NCBI GenBank assembly: GCA_025455665.1
Contig: JALOMC010000216.1
Coordinates: 1 to 7,252, forward strand
Direction: 5' to 3'
DNA: 7,252 nt
Source: Chitinophagaceae bacterium
Lineage (GTDB): Bacteria; Bacteroidota; Bacteroidia; Chitinophagales; Chitinophagaceae
Positions 1 through 6,314 of the stretch are shown here, piece after piece. The position numbers and the translations under genes were made by a program. A model generated the notes under the pieces. It was not told the DNA's origin, did not search any database, and saw nothing but the letters and a program-made list of their open reading frames with translations. Every line of letters begins with the position of its first letter. Positions within the stretch are counted from its first letter, which is position 1.

Positions 1-1114
1 CTTTGGCCAGGTGCAGCACCTCCCGCGGGTTGATTTTTTTCAGCGGCACTTTGCTCACCAGGCGTTCCACATCGCCGCAGTGCTTAATGGCCTGCTGCAA
101 TGGCTGCCGCAGGTCGGGCTGGGCCACCAGCCATTCTACAGCGTCCAGTCGCTGCTGTATTTTGCCCAGGTCGCTCAGGGGCATCAGTACCCAGCGCTTC
201 AGCAGGCGGGCACCCATGGGCGATACAGTGTTGTCCAGCACATCCAACAGGCTCAGGTGGTCGGGGCGGCCATTGTTCAGCAGCTCCAGGTTGCGAATGG
301 TAAAGCGGTCCATCCACATGTGCTCTTCCCGCACAATGCGCTGCATGCCGGTAATGTGCTGCAGATGGGGATGCTCGGTTTCTTTGAGATAATGAAAGAC
401 AGCGCCGGCGGCAATGATGCCATCCCGCATCTCTTCTACGCCAAATCCTTTCAGGCTTTGCGTGGCAAAATGCCGTAGCAGGGTTTCGCGGGCAAAGGCC
501 TCGTCGAAAATCCACTCTTCCATGGCATAGGTGTAAAACCGGGCACCAAACCACTCTTTGAATTTCTTTTGGTATTGCCGCTGAAACACCACTTCGGCAG
601 GGCCCATGCTTTGCAGCAGTTTATCGGCGTATTCGCGGTCGCCCTCGGCCACAAACAATTCGCCGGTGCTGATATCGAGAAAAGCCAGCCCCAACTGATT
701 GTCGTCGTGAAAATGAACGCTGGCCAGAAAATTATTGCGGTTGTGCTCTAACAATTTATCGTTGGTAGCCACACCGGGGGTCACCAGTTCGGTTACTCCG
801 CGTTTTACAATGCCTTTGGCTTGCTTGGGGTCTTCCAGCTGGTCGCAAATGGCTACGCGGTAGCCGGCCTTTACCAGCTTATGCAAGTAGGTATCTAGCG
901 CATGATGCGGAAAGCCGGCCAGCTCCTGGTTGGCCGCATCGCCATTGTTGCGCTTGGTGAGGGTAATACCCAGTACCGTACTGGCTACAATGGCATCTTG
1001 CCCGAATGTTTCATAAAAGTCACCCACCCTGAACAGCAGCACCGCATCCGGGTACTTTTGCTTAATGGCCCGGTGCTGTTGCATCAGTGGAGTTTCCGTT
1101 CCGCCCTTTGCCAT
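1..1114 (-). CDS. mutS: DNA mismatch repair protein MutS, N-terminal part (runs off left edge)
   Basis: MutS recognises mismatched or looped-out bases as a dimer and recruits MutL to start methyl-independent or methyl-directed repair in the cytoplasm. I translated all 371 visible codons and found no break. Residues 1-115 form the mismatch-recognition domain, with the Phe-X-Glu wedge (F33, Y34, E35) inside GDFYETFG, where Phe stacks on the mismatch. LEDPKQAKGIVKRGVTELVTPG follows, then a connector domain and the start of the lever/core domain (SLLDVLDNTVSPMGARLLKRW, then ERLVSKVPLKKINPREVLHLAK at the edge). The clamp and the Walker ATPase lie outside the window; full proteins of the family are about 850-880 residues. 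The ATG at 1114-1112 gives the usual short MAK...TPLMQQ start. The reading frame stays open upstream but without a better start. Its nearest neighbour is a divergent pseudogene, so it has its own promoter. Identification is secure. Confidence 0.97.
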   Translation of the reverse strand, partial: MAKGGTETPLMQQHRAIKQKYPDAVLLFRVGDFYETFGQDAIVASTVLGITLTKRNNGDAANQELAGFPHHALDTYLHKLVKAGYRVAICDQLEDPKQAKGIVKRGVTELVTPGVATNDKLLEHNRNNFLASVHFHDDNQLGLAFLDISTGELFVAEGDREYADKLLQSMGPAEVVFQRQYQKKFKEWFGARFYTYAMEEWIFDEAFARETLLRHFATQSLKGFGVEEMRDGIIAAGAVFHYLKETEHPHLQHITGMQRIVREEHMWMDRFTIRNLELLNNGRPDHLSLLDVLDNTVSPMGARLLKRWVLMPLSDLGKIQQRLDAVEWLVAQPDLRQPLQQAIKHCGDVERLVSKVPLKKINPREVLHLAK

Positions 1115-1120
1115 AGCGGC

Positions 1121-1128
1121 CAAAAATA
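1121..1128 (-). promoter_or_regulatory. Possible Bacteroidota -7 box in front of mutS
   Basis: On the minus strand these bases read TATTTTTG, an exact match to the Bacteroidota -7 consensus TAnnTTTG. It ends only six bases before the mutS ATG, so a transcript from it would be almost leaderless. I found no TTG at the expected -33 distance; the nearest is about 38 bases upstream. Such an eight-base match can occur by chance, so this is only a candidate. Confidence 0.2.
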
Positions 1129-1183
1129 GGGCAGGGGCCAGGGCTTTCGGGCCTACTTTGCGGGCCAATTATACACATCAATC

Positions 1184-1519
1184 AGGCGTGCCATTTTGCT
1201 GCTACTGCCTTTCAATGTATGCAAGGCGTTTCCCTGGCAGGGCTTCCTCAAGCACACCGATACCCGGCCGTTGAGGGTCATTGTCATTTGCTGGAGCATT
1301 GCCTTTTTCGAGTAGTACTGCCGCTTGGTGCCGGCCAACCGCCTGGTATGTGCCAGCGGCAGCTTTTCGGCCTTTTAGCTCAAAATCATGCAAGAGCTTA
1401 TCACTTTGCTGGTATTCACGGCTTTTGCAGTAGCCGTGCTCAATGAAAAACTGGAATGGCGCTATCTGGCCAGTTTTGCCTGGGTGTTGGGGGCGGTGTA
1501 TTCGCTTGTAAGAAGTAGG
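1184..1519 (+). pseudogene. Decayed DUF486 / DMT-type small membrane protein gene
   Basis: One continuous frame recovers the family's landmarks in order: ILLLLLPFNVC, FPWQGFLKHTD, LRVIVICWSIAFFE, YCRLVPANR, SGSFSAF, LKIMQELITLLVF, and NEKLEWRYLASFAWVLGAVYSLVR. As I recall the family, intact members (about 110-115 residues, four transmembrane helices, distantly related to small drug/metabolite transporters; function unknown) read SNVFMTFAWYGHLK, ISWGIAFFEYC, VPANR, FSAAQLKIIQEVITL. Damage is plain. TAG at 1313-1315 sits between FFE and YC, and looks like a GTA duplication (gagtagtac). TAG at 1376-1378 replaces the Gln of AQLK, a single C-to-T change from CAG. No ATG precedes the first helix; AGG at 1184 is where one would be expected. 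The N-terminal motif is eroded. The frame then runs open past the normal end to a TAG at 1631-1633, so the original stop is also lost. The piece from ATG 1388 could be called as an 81-residue gene but is only the C-terminal third. Confidence 0.82.
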
Positions 1520-1570
1520 CTGAAGGCGGGAGAGATTTCCTGCGGTGTTATGCACTTACCCAAAATCAAG

Positions 1571-1603
1571 AAAAGGGGCCGCCTGCATCCCGCAAACGAC
1601 CCC
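1571..1603 (-). terminator. Rho-independent terminator of the minus-strand gene string
   Basis: Read on the minus strand, GGGGTCGTTTGC (1603-1592) pairs along all 12 positions with GCAGGCGGCCCC (1586-1575), using three G-U wobbles, around a five-base loop GGGAT. TTTTCTT follows at 1574-1568. On the plus strand the wobble pairs become A-C mismatches and no U-run follows, so the signal is specific to minus-strand RNA. It lies about 64 bases past the stop of the small membrane protein gene, the last gene of the string, and upstream of mutS, which it insulates. Confidence 0.75.
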
Positions 1604-1666
1604 CGGTTTCCCTGCTGCTTTACATCTTCATAGATGCAATTGGGCAGGCTCCGTTTAATCACCGGT

Positions 1667-1879
1667 TCAATTTTTTTTCGGACGTCGCTGGCCGGCATCT
1701 ACCAGCAGGCACAGCCCGCTGTTAAAAACCACCAGGGCAGCCGTGCCATACAATACCCAGCTGTGCCCTTGTAGCCTTTCCATGCCGGCATCTATGGCCA
1801 TGCTCAGGCCGCTGCCCGTCAGCAGCAGGGCCATGGTGCTTTGCAGCCACCAGCGTGTCGTTCCTTTTTTATTGGCCAT
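1667..1879 (-). CDS. Small two-helix membrane protein, function unknown
   Basis: This is a 70-residue protein with no function I can name. It begins MANKKGTTRWW, followed by two hydrophobic stretches at about residues 12-29 and 41-60, and ends with the basic tail RRPKKN. With basic residues at both ends, both termini are predicted to be cytoplasmic with a short periplasmic loop (ERLQGH). The two halves resemble each other: SGLSMAIDAGMER at 23-35 and SGLCLLVDAGQRR at 54-66. Similar short proteins with a VVFNSGLCL-like second helix are, as I recall, common and uncharacterised in Bacteroidota. The ATG at 1879 overlaps the last 11 bases of the upstream YCF48-like frame, which suggests translational coupling; an in-frame ATG at 1888 (MQAMANKK) is an alternative. 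A run of eight A residues lies just before the TGA. A terminator follows. It could be spurious, but composition, overlap and repeat structure favour a real gene. Confidence 0.68.
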   Translation of the reverse strand: MANKKGTTRWWLQSTMALLLTGSGLSMAIDAGMERLQGHSWVLYGTAALVVFNSGLCLLVDAGQRRPKKN

Positions 1880-2842
1880 TGCCTGCATTCAGGCGTCCTA
1901 TGCGCCCATTGGCACCAGCCAGCAGCACGGTACTGCCAAAGCTGGCACAGGTATGAAAGCCGGTCTTGCTCCACATGCTGGCCACCCCCAGGGTCCAGCC
2001 CTTCTCGTTGCGCTGCCGCAGTGCTACTGCTATGCCGCCCAGCCCGCACAGCAGTACCCGGCTGCCTGGCAGGCGGCAGGCCCCGCTTACATAGCCCAGC
2101 ACCGTACTCATGGGCTGCGGTGTGTTTTCAAAGTCTACAAAGCAGAGCGTACTGTCTTTACCGCCCGGCTGTTCGTAATTACCGCCAAATACCAGGGGCC
2201 CATCGCGGTAGTCCAGCAGTCCGTTGGCGCCGGTCATGCTGCCGCCCTGTGCAATGGCCAGCGGCACCGGATCGGCACAGCCCAGCTGCTGGCTGCAAAC
2301 AAATATGCGGGCCCGCCTGCCCCCGGTTACAAAAGCCAGGTTCATATCGTCGTTAGTCATGTTCACCAGCACATTGCTGCCGCTGGCCGCAAACATGGCC
2401 TCACCAGCTTCGGCTGCCGGCCGTTTGCCCGTGGGCAATAAGGTCCAGTGGTTGCCGCTGTCGCGGGTGGTCAGTATCCAAAATTTGCCGTCAATCGGGT
2501 CGCCTACGCAGGCGCCATTGGCCCCGCTCAGGTCCATTTTAGTATGATGCCAGGGCTATCTACCGCCATCACCAGCGCTATATTTTCGCTGTAGGCATGT
2601 ACATCTCTGAAGTCACGTTGCTCATAGCCTGCTGGTGGGCACCATTGCCAGCTGTCGCCACCGTCGGTGGTACGTCCTACCGTGCCCCGGCTGCCACTTA
2701 CCCAGGCCACCCGGTCGCTGGCCATGCTTATGCCTCTGTACGATACGCTCCTTCGGCTACTATCCACTATCAGCAAGGCCTGGCTGCTGGCCGAGGTAGT
2801 CAGCAGCAGGGCAGTTAGTAGTGTCCATGTGGTTGCTTTCAT
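1869..2842 (-). pseudogene. YCF48-like secreted beta-propeller protein, broken by an internal deletion
   Basis: The 5' piece (2842-2528, 104 codons) starts at ATG with a signal peptide (MKATTWTLLTALLLTTSASSQA) and a first propeller unit: SYRGISMASDRVAWVSGSRG, then TVGRTTDGGDSWQW, then DFRDVHAY and DSPGIILK. It then ends WT-stop. The 3' piece (2537-1869, 222 codons), in another frame, opens with MDLSGANGACVGDPIDGKF and continues through TTRDSGNHW, GEAMFAASGSN, FVTGGRRARIF, and LLAGANGRIGRL. Relatives of this YCF48/photosystem II stability-like family, in bacteria an uncharacterised exported BNR-repeat protein of about 340 residues, carry some 20-25 residues between ILK and the MDxxxxxxGxxxGDPI block (TTDGGxTWxxVYxxxxxGMFLDA, from memory). 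Here they are gone and the frame shifts, so a deletion of roughly 60-75 bases, not a multiple of three, best explains the break. The second piece lacks a signal peptide and could be made only by restart at ATG 2537, which overlaps the TGA by 10 bases. Both pieces are otherwise undamaged, so the event looks recent. Confidence 0.85.
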
Positions 2843-2996
2843 ACCATTGATTTTTTATTTGGGCATAGCTGCAGTGTGCATGGCCAGGCTGCAGTTCCTG
2901 CCTTCGCGTAGTGCACGGCACGCCAACGCGCTGGGCCTGCCGCTCAGTCAGGCATGCCATCAGCCGTTGTGCAGCGCCCGGCATTGCCAGCTATTG

Positions 2997-3010
2997 GGGG
3001 CGGTTGCCCC
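2997..3010 (-). other. Short GC hairpin just past the CrtA-like gene
   Basis: On the minus strand GGGGC-AACC-GCCCC forms a five-pair stem with a four-base loop, starting 14 bases after the TGA of the CrtA-like gene. No U-run follows, so it is not a typical terminator. It could stabilise a 3' end or be chance in GC-rich spacer. The rest of the 181-base gap 2843-3023 shows no recognisable gene or promoter. Confidence 0.25.
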
Positions 3011-3023
3011 GTGCCAGGTCGGT

Positions 3024-3752
3024 TCAGGCTGCCAGCCAATCGCCCGATTGCACGTAAGGCTCCAGCGCCGGCAGGTTCCATACCTGCAGCACCGCAAAGC
3101 GCATAAACATATCCTCGCTGTACCATTTCTCGGCATGCGTTTTTCGCACCACTTCTTTGTGCATTGGTAGCTGGTACGCAAAGGCCATCATGTGCTCTTT
3201 GCTTTGCCACAGGCTAAAGGTGGCCTGCTTGATAAACGGAATTTCGCCAATACCATAACTGGCTACAAAACCAGGTGCCTTGGCCATTTGCTGTGCCACG
3301 GCGTCTACATGTTTCCAAAAGGCGCTGGCACGGCTTAGCCGTATCGTAGCCCTGGTCAGCACGGCTATTGGCCCCTGCCAGTCTACGCCTTTGCGGGGTA
3401 CCTGCCCAAATGCTGGCTGTCCATTCCACAGGCCATGCCCTTCGCGGGGGTGCAGCAGCAGGGCCTGCTGCTGGCTACAGAGCAAGCGCACCCAGCCACT
3501 AATAAATCGGCCTGCATAGCGCCGCAGCAGCTGCTGCGAGTGCCGGCATTGCTGCGCCGCAGCCTGTTCGGTAGCCGGTAGCACTACCAGCACACTCCAC
3601 TGCTGAAAATCGGGCACAATATCGAAGGTGCCATTGCGGCCGCTGCCCATCAGGCGCCAAAACAGCACCCGCCGGTTCAGCCACAGCGGCAGCCTGAAGA
3701 TGGCCATGGATAAAAAGGCGAACGGCACCGCCCACCAGGGGTAGCGCAGCAC
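3024..3752 (-). CDS. Spheroidene monooxygenase (CrtA)-like protein
   Basis: The protein has 242 residues from the GTG at 3752, close to the family's usual length. CrtA in purple bacteria adds a keto group to spheroidene; the many Bacteroidota relatives carry the name by homology only, and their substrate is unknown. Near the N-terminus are RYPWWAVPFAFLSMAIFRLPLW (about 3-24) and LMGSGRNGTFDIVPDFQQW (about 34-52). The C-terminal half holds the best-kept block: LTRATIRL, FWKHVDAV, PGFVASYGIGE, KQATFSLW, MMAFAY, HKEVVRKTHAEKWYSEDMF (about 132-216). The frame stays open to a TTG at 3833, but that would overlap the methyltransferase by 53 bases with residues encoded by the other gene's end. ATG 3707 would remove the conserved RYPWW segment. 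The GTG lies 28 bases after the methyltransferase stop, so the genes are probably co-transcribed. No carotenoid gene is visible, so the enzymatic role is open. Confidence 0.85.
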   Translation of the reverse strand: MLRYPWWAVPFAFLSMAIFRLPLWLNRRVLFWRLMGSGRNGTFDIVPDFQQWSVLVVLPATEQAAAQQCRHSQQLLRRYAGRFISGWVRLLCSQQQALLLHPREGHGLWNGQPAFGQVPRKGVDWQGPIAVLTRATIRLSRASAFWKHVDAVAQQMAKAPGFVASYGIGEIPFIKQATFSLWQSKEHMMAFAYQLPMHKEVVRKTHAEKWYSEDMFMRFAVLQVWNLPALEPYVQSGDWLAA

Positions 3753-3780
3753 CCACAGCAGGGCTATGCGGCCTTGTTCG

Positions 3781-4524
3781 CTATTTGCTAATGAAGGATT
3801 GTACACTTTGCAGGCGATGAGGAGGGATGGCAATCAGATCGCCAAAAAGGCTTTGCTGCGCCGAGCGGTAGGGCACCAGGCCCTGCGCACCCACATAAAA
3901 CAGCTGGTAGCCCAACTCGTTGAAAAAATCAAAAAGAATTCGCTTGTTGTCGCCATCTGTTTCTACCTGCACAATTGGTTGTTGCTTTTCCAGCAGCGGG
4001 CGCATGGTAGGTATCACCGGTACTTCGTAGCCTTCTATATCGCATTTGATGTAGTCAATACGGCCAAGCGGCTCAAACAAATCCACCGGATGTTTTACCG
4101 GCACTTCAATTATTTCGGGCGCCTTTGTTTTTTCTTCTTCGGTCAGCACTTTCATGAGGCCGTGGCGGTGTTGGTCGGTAGTGGGCAGCCCCATGCTGAT
4201 GCTGCCTTCGGCCGTGCCCATTGCATACGGCAGTATGCTGCACTGAGGTAAGCCCCGCAGGTGGTAGCTAAGTACGCTGCGGTACAGAGGAATGGGTTCT
4301 ACCGCTACCACGCGGCCTTGCGGGCCTGCCAGCCGGGCAAACTCAGTGGCGTAGTAGCCCAGGTTGGCGCCTATGTCCAGCACGGTATGCCCGGGCTGTA
4401 CCAGGTGCCGCACAAAGTAGTGCACCCGATAAGCCGGATCATTTTTGAGCCAGCCCTGCCTGAAGCTGAGCAGAAAAAAACGACTGGTGAGCTGCAGGTA
4501 TTGGCGGCGGCCCAGTAGTTGCAT
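3781..4524 (-). CDS. FkbM family SAM-dependent methyltransferase
   Basis: The protein has 247 residues from ATG 4524, ending in TAG. It has a class I Rossmann methyltransferase fold. Motif I is VLDIGANLGYY (about 48-58) for S-adenosylmethionine, and the acidic ribose-binding residue lies in VVAVEP (E76). IDYIKCDIEGYE (about 156-167) is the hallmark FkbM block, followed by QPIVQVETDG. The FkbM family O-methylates sugars, polyketides and surface glycans; the acceptor here cannot be told from sequence. HYFVRHLVQPGHT before motif I is the usual N-terminal lead-in. A TTG at 4548, six bases after the protease stop, would add eight residues (MKALKALL) encoded by a tandem 9-base repeat; I prefer the ATG, but the tight spacing keeps the TTG possible. 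It lies between protease and CrtA-like genes on the same strand, so it is probably in one transcript. No damage seen. Confidence 0.93.
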   Translation of the reverse strand: MQLLGRRQYLQLTSRFFLLSFRQGWLKNDPAYRVHYFVRHLVQPGHTVLDIGANLGYYATEFARLAGPQGRVVAVEPIPLYRSVLSYHLRGLPQCSILPYAMGTAEGSISMGLPTTDQHRHGLMKVLTEEEKTKAPEIIEVPVKHPVDLFEPLGRIDYIKCDIEGYEVPVIPTMRPLLEKQQPIVQVETDGDNKRILFDFFNELGYQLFYVGAQGLVPYRSAQQSLFGDLIAIPPHRLQSVQSFISK

Positions 4525-4527
4525 CAA

Positions 4528-4547
4528 CAGTGCTTTCAGTGCTTTCA
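4528..4547. repeat. Tandem 9-base repeat at the protease/methyltransferase junction
   Basis: The unit cagtgcttt occurs twice back to back (4528-4536 and 4537-4545), with two bases of a third copy. It lies between the alternative TTG (4548) and ATG (4524) starts of the methyltransferase. If translated it gives K-A-L-K-A-L. Gain or loss of a unit would keep the frame but change the distance from the protease stop to the ATG. Confidence 0.8.
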
Positions 4548-4554
4548 ACGGTGC

Positions 4555-6141
4555 TTATTTCAGTATTTCCAATGCTTTTTGCAAAACGCGGTCGCCGGGC
4601 TGCATTACTTGCACGTAGCCGGTGCCCCGCCATACATACCGGGCGGTATTCGCCTTTACCCGCTGCAGCACATCAGCTTTTATGCTGGCAGGTACGGCAC
4701 CAATTTGTATGCTATCGGCGGCCGCCATTTGCAGCAGGCGTTCCCAGGCATTGGCTGGCAGTTGCCAGCCCTCAGCAAAGGCCCTGGCACTGCTGTAGCC
4801 CCGTATGGCAGCCTGCTGCTGCCGGAATAGCAAAAAGCTGAAATCGGACAAAAGTCCGTTGTTGTACAAACCGATAGCAGTTTTCGGGATGCGGGTAGTA
4901 TCGAAGGCCACCAGCACATCGGGCGATATGCCGCCACCGCCGTATAGTATTTTTCCTTTGCGGGTTTTAAATACCTGGCTGCTGTCTACTTTGTCGGTCA
5001 GCTGTGCCTGCAGCGAATCGGCGCCATGGCGGGCCAGCACTTCGTGCATGTAGTCGCCGCGGTTGCCATTAAAAGGCTTTTGTATGCTGCGGCCGGTAGG
5101 TGTGTAGTAGCGGGCTACAGTCAGGCGTACCGCGCCGCCGTTGCTCAGGTCGTATTGCTCCTGCACCAGGCCTTTGCCAAAGCTGCGCCGGCCTACCACC
5201 GTGCCACGGTCATTGTCTTGCAAGGAGCCCGCCAGTACTTCGCTGGCGCTGGCGCTAAATTCGTCTAGCAGCACCACCAGATCGCCGGTTTCAAACAGGC
5301 CTGGCTTGCTGCTATAAATCACTTTTTCCTTGGTGTGCAGCCCACGGGTACTCACCAGTTTCAGGTTGTCGGGCAGTAGTTCGTCGGCTACATTGGTGGC
5401 CGCCGTCAGGTAGCCGCCGGTATTTCCTCTTAGGTCCAGTACCATTTTTTTCATACCCTGGCGCAGCAGCGCATTGGCTGCATCCATGAATTCACGGTAA
5501 GTAGTTTCAGCAAACTTGTTGATGCGGAGGTAGCCCACAGTGGGGGTGGCCATGTACCAGGCATCTACCGAGGGCAGCGGAATATTGCCCCGGGTGATGG
5601 TCACCGTCTTTGGCTGGCCCTGCCGTAATATGCCCAGGCTTACCTGGCTATTGTAGGCACCACGGATGCGCCGACGCAAGTCGGGCCCCTGCATTTTTTT
5701 GCCGGCTATCGGTTCATTGCCCACCTGTACTATCTGGTCGCCAGCTTGCAGCCCGGCTTTTTCGCTGGGGCCATTTTCCACCACATACACCACGGTAGCG
5801 GTGTCATTTATCATCAGGTATTCTACTCCTATGCCCGAAAAACCACCTTCAAGGTCGGCATTGGCATCGGCCAATTCGCGGGCCGGAATAAACACAGTGT
5901 GCGGATCGAGGTGCTGCAAGATGGTTTCTATGGCTTGCGTTTCCAGGGTATCAATGCGTACACTATCTACGTACTTGTAGCGCAGCAAATCGAGCAACTG
6001 CTGCGTGGCGCCGCTGGCAGTGCGGCTATTGCCGGCCCGGCCACTATTGCCAGCCAATTGAAAGCCAAACAGCATGCCCAGTGCCATTGTGGTGCCCAGT
6101 AGTAGCGGCATCCAAACTTGTAGTTTTTTTTCCTTCATCAT
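4555..6141 (-). CDS. S41 family carboxy-terminal processing protease
   Basis: The protein has 528 residues, normal for the Bacteroidota CTP group. These serine/lysine proteases cut the C-terminal ends of envelope proteins, working in the periplasm. MMKEKKLQVWMPLLLGTTMALGMLFGF gives one membrane anchor at about 10-30. QHLDPHTVFI (76-85) is the usual cap motif. The PDZ domain covers about 99-185, with GGFSGIGVE and AGLQAGDQI. The catalytic domain has VLDLRGNTGG (234-243), SASASE with nucleophile S298, D309, and general base K323 in SFGKG; the S-to-K spacing of 25 and S-to-D of 11 equal those of E. coli Prc. RYYTPTGRSIQKP and YGGGGISPDV follow. I chose ATG 6141 because it puts the membrane segment right after a short basic lead; ATG 6222 would add 27 residues without family resemblance. 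An A8 run lies at codons 4-6. It is first in a minus-strand string, six bases ahead of the methyltransferase's TTG. Confidence 0.95.
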   Translation of the reverse strand: MMKEKKLQVWMPLLLGTTMALGMLFGFQLAGNSGRAGNSRTASGATQQLLDLLRYKYVDSVRIDTLETQAIETILQHLDPHTVFIPARELADANADLEGGFSGIGVEYLMINDTATVVYVVENGPSEKAGLQAGDQIVQVGNEPIAGKKMQGPDLRRRIRGAYNSQVSLGILRQGQPKTVTITRGNIPLPSVDAWYMATPTVGYLRINKFAETTYREFMDAANALLRQGMKKMVLDLRGNTGGYLTAATNVADELLPDNLKLVSTRGLHTKEKVIYSSKPGLFETGDLVVLLDEFSASASEVLAGSLQDNDRGTVVGRRSFGKGLVQEQYDLSNGGAVRLTVARYYTPTGRSIQKPFNGNRGDYMHEVLARHGADSLQAQLTDKVDSSQVFKTRKGKILYGGGGISPDVLVAFDTTRIPKTAIGLYNNGLLSDFSFLLFRQQQAAIRGYSSARAFAEGWQLPANAWERLLQMAAADSIQIGAVPASIKADVLQRVKANTARYVWRGTGYVQVMQPGDRVLQKALEILK

Positions 6142-6282
6142 GCGGTATCCATGGCCAACAGAGAGTGTACCGCTGCGGCCGGCAGCGAAAGTAAACTTTG
6201 ACCGCCGAATACCTCGCCACATTTACTCCCAACAGCCCGCTTTAAGTGGCTGAAACGCAAGGCATTTAAAATTTTTTTTTAT

Positions 6283-6303
6283 AGAGCAGCCTCCGGCTGT
6301 TTT
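6283..6303 (+). other. Hairpin with flanking T-runs in the divergent gap
   Basis: AGCAGCC (6285-6291) pairs with GGCTGTT (6295-6301) around TCC, with one G-U wobble, and can extend by two weak pairs to 6283 and 6303. Nine T residues lie just upstream (6272-6280), and two of the four T residues at 6300-6303 end the stem. No plus-strand gene ends nearby, so a terminator role is doubtful; it could be part of a leader or protein-binding site. Confidence 0.3.
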
Positions 6304-6306
6304 CAA

Positions 6307-6314
6307 TAAGTTTG
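6307..6314 (+). promoter_or_regulatory. Possible Bacteroidota -7 box for the kinase gene
   Basis: TAAGTTTG matches the consensus TAnnTTTG exactly and points toward the N-acetylglucosamine kinase gene, 234 bases downstream. No clear TTG is found at the -33 spacing, and the leader would be long, so chance is quite possible. Confidence 0.2.

Noticed and set aside
1313..1378. Both internal stops of the DUF486 remnant are TAG, suggesting amber recoding
   Set aside because: The methyltransferase ends in TAG, the start codon and normal stop of the remnant are also lost, and other motifs are eroded. Decay explains everything without recoding.
1202..1555. A 117-codon minus-strand frame opposite the DUF486 remnant
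   Set aside because: The plus strand carries recognisable family motifs here; the minus frame has none.
1743..2441. A 232-codon open frame on the plus strand
   Set aside because: It lies antisense to the YCF48-like gene, has no family resemblance, and is full of Ala, Gln, Pro and Cys as expected for a mirror of a GC-rich gene.
2760..2984. A 74-codon minus-strand frame that would fill the gap between the CrtA-like and YCF48-like genes
   Set aside because: It overlaps the signal-peptide end of the YCF48-like gene and has no recognisable motif or hydrophobic pattern.
3453..3473. Perfect 10-base inverted repeat of CAG/CTG triplets
   Set aside because: It encodes the QQQALLL stretch of the CrtA-like protein; Gln and Leu runs in preferred codons create the symmetry.
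3781..6141. Protease plus methyltransferase plus CrtA-like gene as a new defence or secretion system
   Set aside because: Each is a common housekeeping or accessory family, and no nuclease, toxin, NTPase or sensor is present. Adjacency alone is not enough.
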